Origin: Sipunculus nudus
Lineage: Eukaryota > Annelida > Sipuncula > Golfingiida > Sipunculidae
NCBI GenBank assembly: GCA_026874595.1
Contig: CM049314.1
Span: 77,018,300-77,082,299, forward strand
Length of the DNA stretch: 64,000 bases
Direction of reading: 5' to 3'
The position numbers and the translations under genes were made by a program. The first letter of the stretch is position 1. Every line of letters starts with the position of its first letter. The notes under the pieces are model-generated. The model was not told the DNA's origin. It saw only the letters and a program-made list of their open reading frames with translations, and searched no databases. This document shows, in pieces, positions 11,641 through 23,971 of this stretch.

Positions 11641-14354
11641 GCGTTGGTGCGTCACTTTCTTGACCACTAATTATTTAAGTATACTAATAAGTAGAATGCT
11701 TTGTTAAAATCAAAGTTAAATAACCTCAGGTGTTCAAATTCAATTAACTGTATATATAATTATACAAATATAGAGGAATTAAATTTCTTTACATATTTTT
11801 ACTTCTACGTAGTTTCGTGCAATACGTTGTTTTACTAATCAGGTAAACGTTTTTTTAATCAGATAACGCTATTATTAAGCTCCTGTCCCATACCACTCTA
11901 GCTATTGCAGAAAATATCTCGTGTCACTAAAATATAATACCAGAAGGTTGAAACCTTTATGTAACTCATCCAACCATTACTAATTTTCTCACCTTCCTAA
12001 GTCTTTCCGACTTTGACCTAGGTCAACACCATAAAATTCATGCCCAGGGCGAAAAGAAATACCAGGTGCAAATCTATAGGGACATTGTGGAAAGAAAACG
12101 CTTTACAGTGGGCATAAAGAAATATAAAGTAAAAAAGTTAAAAATATAAAAAATAAAATATTATTTGTAAAAAAATTATTAATGGTTTTGCACTGTAGGA
12201 ACCTAAATATCAATAGCGACACATAGTCGATAAAGCGTTATTTTCTTATGAGCCTACGGGGAATAGAGGAAAAAGCCATGCAGCTGTTTGTCTTTTATAT
12301 ATATAACTTCATGTACGTATACTGCTGATTATGCTTCTGTCTAGGTGCATGTAATAATGTAAATAAACTGTCCAGCTATCACCGGCAATGAAGTAGCGTA
12401 TACCATAGAAATTTACTCGATGGGTAGGCTTGACACTACAATCACTGTAGGTCGTCAGGAAAACAATCTGAACCTAAGTCTTTTTGACACCATATAAAAT
12501 AGACCAGCCGAGATTTAAGGTTCAGTCGGCAGAATGTTGCTTATCTTGCTTTATAACAATGACAAGATAGAAGGATGGTTTGGAAAGTAGCGTAGGTTTG
12601 ATTTTGTTACTGACACCAGGATCTTCCAAATCTACAACCTCTGAACAACAACAACATTCTTCAAGGGCATTCTATTATAATGTAAAAAAAAGGCGTGGGC
12701 CAGAGACGCATTATTCCGCTTTAAACATTGCCGATAGACGTCCCCTTCCCACCAAACGTTCTTTCCAGGTATACCTGCTAGGAAAATTATTGTCTTCTTG
12801 TTACTTTGCAGATAACCGACCCGGGCGCATGTAGCAGTGTAAGAGGGTTGCTACTTCTGACAAAGAAACGACTGATTATTTATCTAAGTCTTTAAAAAGA
12901 GGGAACTGGAAGTTATTATTTTCTAACACCAAATCTTTAAAACTCAAACTGTTCCTGGCACATTTTCGTGTACAAATTCGTTTTACGGTAATACCTTTCG
13001 ATTGAGATTTGAAAGGTGGCATATATGCTCCACTTCTAATGTAAAATCGCTATTAATTTTTTGGGCCACCAGGGTTAAAAAACGTAAAGGTCAGTGAATT
13101 AATTTCTTCAAACAATTTTTGGATGCAAATTTAGCCAAACTTTTCAGCCAAAACCTTCCATCATTCACATATGTTTCACTAACAGGTGAAGAAGCCAATT
13201 GATCTTGTTGCAACAATGCTAAGAACAAAGAGCAACTCCTTTACAAGCTATAAGAAAACTGTAGAGCCACCTATCTGAAAAAAAACACTCTTTCTTTCCC
13301 TTATAGTTACATCCTTTTGCAAGGCCCATCTTCAAATGTGTTTCATATTAAACTTGAACTTGCTAGGAAAACTTTTTCTTTTTTGATTTATTTAAAGCAA
13401 AATATTTCTTCATCTGTATTTGATATTGAACTTGGGAGGACAATTTTACTCCTCAGAAAAAAAAATTAAATGCAAAACGAAGCTTTGTAGAGAACTGTAG
13501 TAACTTAAGTAGGAAAAAACCCACTTTGTAAAGAAAATAAATTAGAACCGAGAAGTAAGATTTCTTCAAGAAATAAGAAAAATTTAGTTTTTAACTTTCA
13601 GCTTATTTTTTTTTGTCGAAGAAATCTCACTTTTCTGCTTCGAATTTTTAATTTTTTTTTTTGATTTTATTTTAAAATAAATATCTTGATAAAAGGTTAA
13701 GCAAGTAGGTCAGGTTTCCTTACACGTATCCATTGCAGAATACAAACTTAAGATTACTCATAAAACGTCACCTTAAATATTACACATACGGGTATAAACC
13801 TATATACATCTATGATGTATTTTCTAAATACAAGAACGTAAGAATGATTAATATTTATGATTTCAGGTCCACTCATGCCAAATCACACGTGTATGCTATG
13901 AATTAATTTCTCTGTTGCCTCTGTTTTGGCGATCACTTCTGTTGGTGGTAAGATTTCAAAGAAAGGGCACCCGTGTAAGTTAGATTTCCTCACACACTGT
14001 TACAAGAGGCCTTTCCTTATTAAAATTCGATTGGCTGGAGAAGTTCTGACGTCCAGAAGCATTATAAGGAAGACACTTTTCGGCCTTCGGGGCTGTTCTG
14101 CAGTCCGGAGACAGGTCTGCATATGAAGCAATGTAGACAGCTGTGAAATGGTGTCTACATGTGTAGATAGTGAAAGTCTGGGGTAGGCCACAAGTGATAT
14201 CTCTGGTAAGGACTAAAGAGAAAAACATATTTTTGCCGCATTTTTGCCTACGGACTGGTTATCTGGCGGATTGGTATTTTTTGTGTGCGCTTCTAGGAAC
14301 AGACCGAGCATTTTTCATTACTTTGGTTCATAATATAACTAAATTAAAATTTGC

Positions 14355-14480
14355 CTTTTTTCTTCCACAATCTTGGATAAATGGTATTTAATTCACTGTT
14401 ATATATCATTCGAAAACCGCCATTATATCAGAGGTAACCCAAGAACAATCTGATAATCCTCAAAAGGCAATTTTTCTTAT
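14355..14480 (+). repeat. Inverted repeat arm (partner 17065-17200)
   Basis: Shares CAATCTTGG, AAACC(G/A)CCATTATA and AATCCT(C/A)AAA with the reverse complement of 17065-17200, at roughly three-quarters identity by eye. The two arms flank about 2.6 kb that includes the LINE fragment and a stub of block C. They may be two copies of one dispersed repeat or the scar of an inversion. Confidence 0.55.
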
Positions 14481-14973
14481 TTTATTCTGGAGTAATTCTC
14501 ATGTAGATTTCTGATACTAAAATGTTGTTTCCCATACATTTAATGAGAAAATTTGCATAAATTTGAATATTTTACTGAATTAGTGGAATTAATAATAAAA
14601 AATAAATCTATTCATCATTTGGCTTTTATAGAAAGAGTTTATTATCTCGGATACAAAATATTCAAATTTTATAAGATATAACGTATATTATCTTTTAATT
14701 AATAAACGCAAATAACTTTTTCGAATTAGACGAGGTATTTCTATAATGGCCATGGTCTTTTCATAGAAACATCATAACTTAAATATTTGCTTATTTTACA
14801 TTACGTCTGTTCAAATAGTTATCATTTCCCTTATTAGCATTAATATATATTGTTTATCATTTTTAGAGCTAATTTACATATTTACACGATTTATCAACTG
14901 ATTAACATATATGAATATATATATATACACCAAAAGGAAAAAGCAACGTTGAATACAAAATTTAAATTAAATT

Positions 14974-15327
14974 TTATTTGAGATCACCTTTCAGTTTGAT
15001 CCAATGGTTTGTCTGCTTCCAATCAAGTTGTCTATTTAATATATGATTTTCCGATACGCATATGCAATGAGCAGCTGTTAAATAATGATTGATTGCGGGA
15101 TGTCTGATGAGCAAAATAATACATGCATTAGACGCAGTTATATAACTCTCTCCTCTCTCTAACCTTAAGCCTCTTACATACACGTTCACTTTAGATTTGC
15201 TTCTTTTGTTGACTGACTGACTTAAAGTGAAGTAGGCGCTCGAGCCAGTTACAGGTCTGTGGAAAATCCGGCCTACACTGGCACTGGCTCCAAAGTTTGA
15301 CCGATTGAGAAGGTATACAGTATACAT
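14974..15327 (-). CDS. Orphan ORF of 117 codons, doubtful
   Basis: This is one of the longer open frames outside the receptor copies. It is basic, has no recognised domain, and its stop codon overlaps an AATAAA polyadenylation-type signal (CAAATAAAAT). There is no second copy in the window to test conservation and no clear promoter. It may be a short unannotated transcript or chance. Confidence 0.15.
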   Translation of the reverse strand: MYTVYLLNRSNFGASASVGRIFHRPVTGSSAYFTLSQSVNKRSKSKVNVYVRGLRLERGESYITASNACIILLIRHPAINHYLTAAHCICVSENHILNRQLDWKQTNHWIKLKGDLK

Positions 15328-16312
15328 ATTTAAGGCGAAAACAGAAGATACTGATAGACTGGAAGATCGTAGTAAGAGAGGTAGAGGAAACCCATTTTCA
15401 TTGGTCTCAGTTTAATTTCTTTCAATCATACGCCACGAATATTACATAAAACTTAATCCAAAGCAATTTCTGCTGTATATTTTACAACAACTGTACTTCC
15501 ATTTTGTATGGTTTAGTTATATAGGTCTCAAGCCCCTTGTTATAAAAATAACTTATGGCATTGCATATGTAATTTGATCAATGTTATTATAAATGTATCA
15601 TAATGTAATTGAAACATTTATTTTCAGACTAGTAATGTATAAGGAAACGCAAATGTGAACCCATCATGTATCAGGAGGTATGATATAAAATATGATAAAG
15701 CTTATTGGAAAAATATTACTTAAGGATAGAGAAGTATACTTCATTAATTATAGAAACATGGACAAATAATAGATGTACTTGGCCATTTACCCAGAACAGT
15801 TCAGTTTTCACAGATAAATCAAAATGAACACATTTGATACACTATAGCACATTCAATATAAGACATGAAGATGGGTTAAAAAGTCAAAGAAAAGAAAAAA
15901 AGTATATTATTCGCGTATTATATGAAATAGTTAGAATCGTTTTGACATATATTCCAACAGCTTTACATCAACTCTATAGTAGTTTGTTTTTATAGTGGAA
16001 TTCCTTAAGAATTTCAAGTCTCATTATTTGAAAAAAAAATGACACTGACTGGTGGAAATGTCAGAATTGCCCATCCATATGTCAGTCACACACATATAAG
16101 TTCTGGCGTGACACATAACCATGATATATTAATAGATCTAAGAGGACACAAAAGATGATACATAGCTTTGACATAATTAGTTTGATCATTGATATTTCGT
16201 ATTTATTTATTTATGTATTTTTTTTTATTTAAATAGAGTAAAGTGCCAAATTCACTGAATTAAAATACAATAACTCTAAGACACTGCACACAGTAAAATA
16301 CATTAAGATTAT

Positions 16313-16600
16313 TTAAAAAGAATTTGAGAGACAGATAACCCAGTTAAAATGACTTAAAGATAGATAAACTGCCACACATTGGGATATGTTGTTGAGGTAG
16401 GACTCTAACCAATGAAGGGCTGTCCCGGTTATGCCAAAAGAGTGCTCAAAGCGGCTGATGAGTGTTCTGTGATCCAAGGTATCAAACACGGAAGAGAGGT
16501 CCATCATAAGCAGCACCACCATTGATCCACAATCAAGAGCCTCCGCTATGTCTGACTGAACCTTCAGGAGTGCCGTTTCAGTGGAGTGGTTCTGTTGATA
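16313..16600 (-). pseudogene. Non-LTR retrotransposon (LINE) reverse-transcriptase fragment
   Basis: The minus frame reads QNHSTETALLKVQSDIAEAL, then VVLLMMDLSSVFDTLDH, then FGITGTALHWLESYL and SQCVAV. These are the RT motif A region (FDTxDH with the catalytic aspartate context) and the following conserved GITG.AL.WL.SYL segment typical of CR1/L2/Jockey-type LINEs. The frame stays open back to 16600, about 26 codons before the first methionine, then is lost. Only about 96 residues of the RT remain, so it is a dead fragment. It lies next to the C stub at 16685. Confidence 0.85.
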
Positions 16601-16684
16601 TGCTCATTGCAGTCTATCGTATGATTATATGTAGTTCTAAGAAGAATCGAAATGAAAATAATAAAAAAAAATACAAAAGGCATA

Positions 16685-16860
16685 TGCTAAAATCATCCTT
16701 AAACCTAAAAAGGATAAACTATCCATTCCCATTCAGGAAAACATCATCAGAACCTGGGATTAACACCCTTTACACATCATGACCGCTAATTTATGGTAAA
16801 ATATTATAGCATAAATTAAATATGTCCTTAAAATGCTTAAAAGTTTATTTAAGTAGTAAA
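16685..16860 (+). repeat. Stub of block C (matches 1-160)
   Basis: Shares ATCCTTAAACCT(G/A)AAA.GG and GACCGCTAATT.ATGGTAAA with the first 160 bases of the window. It shows that another C block began here and was truncated before the receptor. It helps explain why unit 2's receptor is preceded directly by block B. Confidence 0.7.
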
Positions 16861-17064
16861 ATTTTACCGTATATCATGCAAAAATGTGTCTTAACATCAG
16901 AAATCCAAATATGTGTATGTTGCGCACTTATTTTGCACAAAGGTATAATAATAATTATTTGACTCGTCACTCATTACATATGCTAGTTGTGCATGTTATA
17001 TATTCAGTGGAGGGTAAGGCCAATTTTAACGCGGCACATAGAACTACAGAAATAATTAAACAGA

Positions 17065-17200
17065 ATCAACTAAGTAAAGTTTTCTTTTTAGGATTATTAA
17101 TTTATTCTGTGTTACCACTTCTATAATGGTGGTTTTAGAGTGATACATAACCCTGATTTTAATATCATCGCTGTTTAACCAAGATTGCGGAAAAATAAAA
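17065..17200 (-). repeat. Inverted repeat arm (partner 14355-14480)
   Basis: Reverse-complement partner of the arm at 14355-14480. The flanking 16861-17064 and 17201-17930 hold no recognised gene or repeat. Confidence 0.55.
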
Positions 17201-18449
17201 GTTATGAAAAAAGTATGTTTGCAAAAACCTATATGGAAATTCGACATAAGACAGAATTAAGACATAAGCGCATGCGCCATGCATCAGGCTTAATGAAGTG
17301 TTTTTATTCAATTAAGCTATTCAAAAAATTACATGAAGAAATGTAATTTGGAAAGGGGTCAGCAATATATAGGGTGTACAACATTTTTAGTGATATAAAC
17401 AACATGGCTATGACATCATCATTGCTAAAGTTATGAAGATTAAATAAATATAATGATTGTATATTGAAACCACGTACTGTGAAAATAATATGAAGAATTT
17501 ATATGAATATGGCAAAGTAAAAGTTATTAAAAGATATTTTGTGTACAAAAATTCAGCTATGAGGAAATCACGAAAAAAAATGCTTTAACTTGTCAGTTGA
17601 AGTCCACTGTTTTTAACACTCGTTTTCAAGAGTAATCAAACGGATTCAGGGCAACGTTTTGGCTGATACAAATATATTTTAAAGGATAGAAGCAATTTTT
17701 CTAGTAATTTCAACATGCTTCATAGGTGATGTGGCCCCTTTTATGGCAAAATTGACAACTCTCACAGTTTAAGGCAGGTTAATATCTTTCTGTCCACGTC
17801 TGTGGCAATGAAACAGCCTAATTCTTGGTTCGTTGCTTTGCTAATGACCAAATAAACTCAAAAAGTGATTTACAGTGTTTGATGAACATTTGTGCAGGGT
17901 TAGGATTATCAATTTTCTATTCTGTACATATTTTGTAAAACTCAGCAGTTCAATTCACTTTTCGTTTTTTGATAGTTGACTGCAAAATATACGCAATATA
18001 ACAATCATCAGAGTGATATAATAACTCTAAAAGCATTTATATTTTGAAGAATAACTCTGATCAATACACTTTAAAAATTATAGTAACATATTTTTTAAAC
18101 TTATATTTTATTTTTTTTAATATCAAGGATATATGAGTTAGTACTGACGTTTCTGGTACACAGGAAAATGCTGACTAATACATCATTGGGAAATAGAGCC
18201 ATCACTGTATCTGAAGCTCAGCTGTTTGGAGGTGTAGATAATAGGATTTTCCCTGCGTCCTTTCTATATCATCTTTAATAAATTCAACTCCTATCCAGCT
18301 CCATAAACGCAACCACTGCAGTATGTTTTATGCTGCCGTGTATTCCCTCCTTGGAACAAGCGGACACGATCTCGCGAGAACTTACGAGCTATCAGCAAGT
18401 AGCGGCATTTATTCATATTCAGTAGAGATAAGCATCTTCTAGTGTAATA

Positions 18450-18660
18450 ATGGAAGGACAGAAACTTGAAGAAGTGGACCAGTTTATTATATGAATAAAT
18501 CTGCTTTGACCAAGGACAACGGCAGTACTTAGGATATGGTATGCGTAGCGGGAGAGCAATATTATTGGACCCTTTGAGCAGACCGTCAGGTCAAGGATAA
18601 ATGCTACCGGAAGATTCAGGGCATCTAGTATGCAAAAGTAAGGACAAAAATAATGCAACA
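18450..18660 (+). pseudogene. RT-like/Myb-like fragment, copy 2
   Basis: Keeps the words for EGQKLEEVDQF, ADRQVKDKCYRKIQ and KVRTK but with in-frame stops. Parallel to 9847-10085. Confidence 0.4.
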
Positions 18661-18875
18661 GACAGTAAAACCATAAAAAAAAACAAATCTATAAAATAAA
18701 CAGTCAAGGTTGAAAACTTTACTTTTTTGGCGGTCTTTCCGATATTTAATATATATTATCCGATATGAATGTTTAAATCAAAAATACGAAATTTTATACA
18801 ACTGGTCTGATTATTAGTGTTCCTTGATGACTGTAAGCTATGCCAAGCAAGGTACATGGTCTTCAATCTTTCGAA

Positions 18876-19139
18876 CTAGCTGTCGGGAAAGCTGACAACT
18901 CTTATTTCAAGGCTAAAGCAACATTCTTTGGGCTTATTCTGACAGGTATTTCCGAGATTTCTCACATTAACCTTCGAGCAGAGATTTCCTTTAGTAGTTC
19001 CCGGATCAGTATCACTCTTTTGGCAGATGCTACATTGATCAGCTGAATCACAAAACCCGACCAAATGTGTAAAATGAAATGTGCATGCTATCTGTTGATA
19101 ACAAACATTAGGTTTAAAAATGTAAGGAAATGATGTCAT
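18876..19139 (-). pseudogene. Cysteine-rich exon remnant, copy 2 (best preserved)
   Basis: The minus-strand frame contains CDSADQCSICQKSDTDPGTT, then CSKVNVRNLGNTCQNKPKECC: seven cysteines in about 45 residues. A pyrimidine-rich stretch ending TTGTGATTCAG (minus strand, about 19041-19070) could be a splice acceptor just before the second cysteine. The copy at 40649-40891 keeps CQKSDTDPGITKG and KVNVRN but lost several cysteines. The domain is not recognised. Retention of the frame in two of three copies is suggestive but weak. Confidence 0.3.
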
Positions 19140-20549
19140 TGGCTTAGGCGCGTCTCTCTACTGACAACTCCTACAGTGACAGGCGCAATTTACGTGTGAA
19201 ATCTTTCGAAACAATCATTTCATCATAATAGTGGAATAAGAATAATAGAATGCAAAGAATTCGTTTTTTTAAATTCAAAGTTTGTCATAAACTAAGGTGA
19301 TCAGATACAATGTAGACGTCTGACAAATGCTTGTCCCTTTTACATTTTTTCATTTTATTTTTTCCGGTTTTTATTGTTTTTCGCCAACTTATTAAGAGTA
19401 ACCACACAGAGGATTATTATAAAATTCTTACGGAAAACGCTTAAGAGATCAAGTGCATACATAGGAAATAGGAGATATAAAGGAGAAAGATTAAAAAAGA
19501 TAAAAATATTATTTGTGGTTTTGTACTGCAGGGACCCAAATATCAATACAGACACATAATCGATAGAGTGTTATAATCTTATAAGCCTCCTTACGCGGAA
19601 TAGAGGAAAAGCCATACAGCTCTTTATCTATATCTATCTTTTTATTTATATTCATGTATGTGTTGTGCTCAATAAGCTTGTGTCTAGGTGCATGTATTTA
19701 TGTAAATAAACTGACCAACTATATGCGCGCTTGTGTATCATATACCAAAGAAACCTTACTCGAAAGGTCTGCTTGACACTACAATCAATGTACGTCGTCA
19801 GGTAAACAACCTCAGGGAAAACTAGACTAAGCAATTTTGACACCCTCTAATGACAATGTAATCTAGAACCTAGCGTTGCTGTGCCCCTGGGCTTAGACAG
19901 CTTCGCCGACAGAAAAAAAAGTTGTTTTGCAACTCATGAAATTCCAAAAGACCGGCTGAGCTCTAAAGTACAGCCGGCAGCAGCTTACATGTGGCTTATC
20001 TTCCCTCAAAACTGATGGAGAATAGAAGCGTAGACAGACCTAGATTTGTTTGATTTACTGTAAACAGATGAATTTCGAAATCTAATGACAACTTTGGATC
20101 AACAAGAAAAAGGTTTAAAGGGTTAAATAAATATGAATTTTTTTTGTTTGAATTTCTATGTTTATTACATGTCTATAAGAACTGGATATTTACGTCATTT
20201 TTTAGATAAGTAATTTTTTTGATGAAAACATATTAACTGATAATAGTTCGCATTAATATAGTTCAGATTGATGGTATAGGTTAAATGTACAAACACTGGC
20301 GTAACATATCCCCTTAGGATATGTATGGCCGTATTATCACGTTGGTCACAACACAAGATAACACTTATCGACCCGCCGCATTTGACAGTTAAAGGGAGTT
20401 GATATTACAGTAACTGACGACGAAAGGACTGATTATATTAAAAGTTCATTGAAAAAAGAGTGAAGTAGAAGTGCTAAAAAAATTAATCCTTACTTGATTT
20501 AACCTGTCTGATTATGTACGTCTCTCTAATAATGCAATGCTTTTACTTT

Positions 20550-21370
20550 CTGGAGATCTTGGACCGTTTACATCCCGGCCCATAGAAGGTCGGACCACTT
20601 AAAACAATCTCGGACCACCGTGTCGACAATCTCGGACCTCATTCTGTACCATCTCGGACCACCATATCGGACCCATTCAGGCCCGTTTGAATGAAATGTT
20701 GAATGAATGGAAGATTGAATGAAGGATATATTGAATGAATGAAAAATTGAATGAAAGGAAGATTGAATGAATGAAAGATTAAATGAAATAAATATTGAAT
20801 AGACTGATTGATTGAATGAAAGTTTATATAAAAGAAAGATTAAATGAGAGAAAGTTTGAATAAATGAAAAATTTAATGAAAGAAAGACAGAAAAAATGAA
20901 AGATTGAATGAGTGAAAGAATGAATGAAAGAATGTATGAATGATAGACAGATTGAATGATAATTTGGTTTTCGTATCTCGTTTTGTATGGTATATATTAA
21001 ACTCTTTTAAACTTTGTCAGTTCCCTGAGTACAAATATTATGTCTTTCGTTTCCCACATTTAATTTTTTATAGAAGTGTTGGACCTCTTAATTCAGTATT
21101 CCCAATGTGTATTGTTAACATTACCTCGGTTATTTCATAACAGTTTAAGAAGGCAGGACAAGTATGTAACATTGGTCCGATATCGTAGTAGCCCGATCAC
21201 AAAGCGGTCCGAGATCTCAGTGGCCAGATACAAAGAGGTTCGAGATCGTAATGGCCAGATACAAAGTGTGCCGAGATCATCGGCCCAGTGTGCCGAGATC
21301 GTTATTGTTCGATCTATAATGGTTCAACTTCGTGTGGGCCGATTATGTAAAAGTTCCGAGATTTCTAGGT
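20550..21370. mobile_element. Foldback-type element with CTCGGACC arrays and internal minisatellite
   Basis: The left arm (20550-20690) carries repeated ATCTCGGACC units; the right arm (21165-21370) carries their complement GGTCCGAGATC. The outer ends align as inverted copies (TTTACAT..CGGCCCA in both). The interior holds a GAATGAAAGATT minisatellite and about 200 unique bases. Block B copy 4 (near 50340) lacks the element, giving an empty site. No transposase frame; target duplication not resolved. Confidence 0.7.
20687..20955 (+). repeat. GAATGAAAGATT-type minisatellite
   Basis: Irregular tandem units built from GAATGAAAGATT and GAATGAATGAA. It sits between the arms of the foldback element and is absent from the other B copies. 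Confidence 0.85.
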
Positions 21371-21700
21371 ACCGATGGGAATAAGTAAGGCGTTTTTATT
21401 GAAAGAGCCGGTGGGCCCTGGGGCCTTGTGTTCGTCCACAAATTCGTGTAAGCGTGATAACCACAGTGTGGATTGACATTAATAAATGCTCCACTCAAAA
21501 AGTACGACCCCGATTGATTTTTGTGGGCACAAGGTAAACGTTAAAGGCAAAAGGACATTTTCTTCACATATTTTGTGGATGAAATTTTAGTCCAACTTTT
21601 CTTCCTAAACATTTTATCGTTCACATATGGCTCTCCTACCGTGTCAAATTGGGCAATTGATTCTAATATCATAAGGCCAAAGGTCTGGTTAACAGGCACC

Positions 21701-22122
21701 GCCTTCTGTGGCTAAGGGGTAGAGTGCCGGACTCAAAGCCGGAAAATCATGGGTTCAAATCTCAGCCGAGGCGGTGAGGATTTTCAAGGTCGCCCCCACC
21801 AAGGATGAGCGTCCTGCAGGCTTAATGGGAATAGGCCTTGCCCAACAGCAGTGTATCACCCTCATACGATTGCGCCTTTGGGGGGTTCTTCGGTGTGATG
21901 ACCCAGCAATGGTGATGATTACACACCAGGGACCCGCAAGTGCGATAGACACAGGGCCTGGTGACACCAGCATACAATAATAAAAATGATAGAAAGAGAG
22001 TGCTACCGCCCTGTCAAGTAGTCCAAAACCGAAATGGAACCTCTGCAGATGTTAATACCTACTTAAGAATCAGATAAGTCAGCATTAAAATATGAAGGCG
22101 GCTATCTCCATAAAAAAAGGTC
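21701..22122 (+). mobile_element. tRNA-derived SINE
   Basis: The head resembles a tRNA gene: GTGGCTAAGGGGTAGAGTG fits the polymerase III A box and GGTTCAAATCT fits the B box, with a potential ACCGCCT/AGGCGGT acceptor pairing. ACAGGCACC occurs just before (21692-21700) and just after (22123-22131), a 9-base target duplication. Copy 4 of block B has the empty site near 50690. The 3' part ends in an A-rich run. It is not a functional tRNA because the anticodon arm is poor. Confidence 0.8.
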
Positions 22123-22781
22123 ACAGGCACCCCTTAAAAAACTTACAAAAACATGCAGAGCCAAACGTCTGACAAAACCCTTCTTTCTTTCCCTTATAGT
22201 TACGTTTTAACTTTACGGGAATAGGTAAAATACAATTTAATTAAAAATAAGAAATTCATAACCAATAAATGAGTTTTCTTTAGAAAATATAAATAAAATT
22301 GAATTTTTTCACTTTAAGTTTTATTTTGGTCTGAAGTAATCTTATTTCTCTGCTATGATTAATCTTATTTTCTATTGTGCTTTATATAAATCATCTTGAA
22401 GGAATGATCCAGCAGATCAGGTTTTTCTTGACCGTATCCATTGCACAATATAAACTGGAGATTTTATCTCAAAATTTTACATTATTATCCGGAAATCCAA
22501 TATTTAAAATACATTTGTTCATTAAAAAATCTTATAAATGTAACGGATAATCGTGCTTATTAAAAGTTTGTACAAATAACCAAAATCATGTTGAAACTAA
22601 CTTTTGGCCATTATCAGGATATTTGATTTCGGTATTAAAATGTTAGAAAAAACTGATAAACATAACCAATAAATCATGTTCATTTAAAGGTTACAAATGA
22701 CTAATGTTGATGACTAACCTATATCTTGTCTCCCGCCTAAAAAGTACTTTTAATCCTTAATACATAAATGGAATACAGAAA

Positions 22782-23971
22782 CGCCTGGAATCTTCGTTCA
22801 TTAATGCATACAACTGCAGCTATAACTACTCAAAATCAACACTTTTCGAGTCTTTCGCCTGTCGGGGCCACAACGACCATCCAAATTATCCAAGCGATAT
22901 TGATTTTATTTATTTATTTATTTTTAATTTATCATTATAGGCGTGCTTGGTAATACTCTGTTTGGTGTTTTCGTCTAAAGATATGCGGAACGTCTCGTCT
23001 CACATTTACCTCCGAATTCTTGCGTGCCCAGACAAGGTGTATTCAATGAGTGTATTCTTCGTCAAAGGCCTTCGGGGATTCCGTTGCTCCTTTTATTTCA
23101 TTTCAATACCTGATCCTCAAAATTGGAATGTTTTCGGGTGTATATATTTATCTGCTATGAACTTGTTTTCCGATTTAACATCCTCTTTTATTTTAGCGTT
23201 TACCGTTGAACGTTTTCTTGCTGTGTATAAACCCGCCTACTCTAGACAAGTCTGAACAACGTACCGCACATCATTAAACTTTTCAAAATCATCAGCACCT
23301 TGTACTTGTCTATCACGTGCTCTTCATGGAAATAAAGACTTAAGAAAATATTTGCGTAATAAGCAATGATCATTAACAATTTCTATGTACACTTTATTTC
23401 ACCGAAGCCACCACTTTTACACTACTACCCGTGATACGTATTATAGTGTACCACTTCCGTAGGACGAGCATGCGCCCTTTGCTCTGTCATTCTTCCGCGG
23501 AAAGACTGGCAAAAAGGAAAGAGGACAGGAAAAGACAAAAAATCTTTTTTTACTGGTGTTGAGCACTAATAACGTATCATACTAAATCAGTCACATCCAT
23601 TTCTCCTTTTGAAGATGTTCCCACATGATGTCATACTGCTTGATGACGTCAGAATGACCAAGTCCACATGTCAACTTGCTCTATGTAATGCAGTGTATTA
23701 TTTCTGTATTATTTTATTCCTGTATACATTTATCGGACCTCTTTTCCGGCAGTCATTGGGCAAGCTGCAGGGCTGCGAGAGGTGCTAAAAATGCTGTTTT
23801 TCTCGCGGTGTCTGCTGTTGCAGGACTATATCAAGGCAAGACAGGCTGGTACAAACCGACCAGCCAGTCAATAATGAACTAAAAACACTGAATCCATAGA
23901 GACTGCAGAAGATTTCCTCATTCAGAAGCAAAGGATGCAACGGATATTAATATCAAGAGATTGAAATGTAA
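22782..23971 (+). pseudogene. Receptor pseudogene, copy 2 (5' truncated, multiply broken)
   Basis: This is a copy of the 765-2054 receptor lacking the 5' UTR, start codon and first 23 or so codons, because a deletion joins upstream sequence (near 22781) directly to codon 24. A TTTA run (about 22905-22925) disrupts TM1. One frame remains open over 22947-23255 and keeps VFSSKDMRNVSSH, FRCSF and TVERFLAVYKPAY, ending at a TGA that replaces the cysteine codon equivalent to C180. Further deletions and shifts occur through TM4-TM6. The end of the tail frame is recognisable up to the TAA at 23969-23971. Confidence 0.92.

Larger units (their letters stand above)
9500..13930. repeat. Segmental duplication block B, copy 1
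   Basis: Matches 17930-22735, 40160-41850 and 47600-51770 over most of its length. Inside are an RT-like remnant, a hAT-like insertion unique to this copy (10086-10975), a cysteine-rich minus-strand remnant and about 2 kb of AT-rich noncoding sequence (11800-13930). No intact gene. Confidence 0.7.
13931..16312. other. Unit junction region: mostly unexplained noncoding DNA
   Basis: This stretch between block B copy 1 and the LINE fragment has no partner elsewhere in the window except 14355-14480, which matches 17065-17200 in reverse orientation. It is very AT-rich. A 117-codon minus-strand frame (14974-15327) is listed separately. No other gene is supported. Confidence 0.5.
17930..22735. repeat. 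Segmental duplication block B, copy 2
   Basis: Matches 9500-13930 and 47600-51770. Unlike copy 4 it carries a foldback element at 20550-21370 and a SINE at 21701-22122. It contains the decayed RT-like fragment (18450-18660) and the cysteine-rich minus-strand frame (18876-19139). Its right end runs into the truncated receptor pseudogene. Confidence 0.75.

Noticed and set aside
12580-12834. 84-codon ORF
   Set aside because: Not open in the other B copies and no family resemblance.
21701-21776. Functional tRNA gene
   Set aside because: Promoter boxes are present but the anticodon arm is poor and a 9-base duplication brackets a longer element, so it is a SINE head.
21755-21980. ORFs of 68-72 codons on both strands in the SINE
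   Set aside because: They fall in the SINE body and have no protein resemblance.
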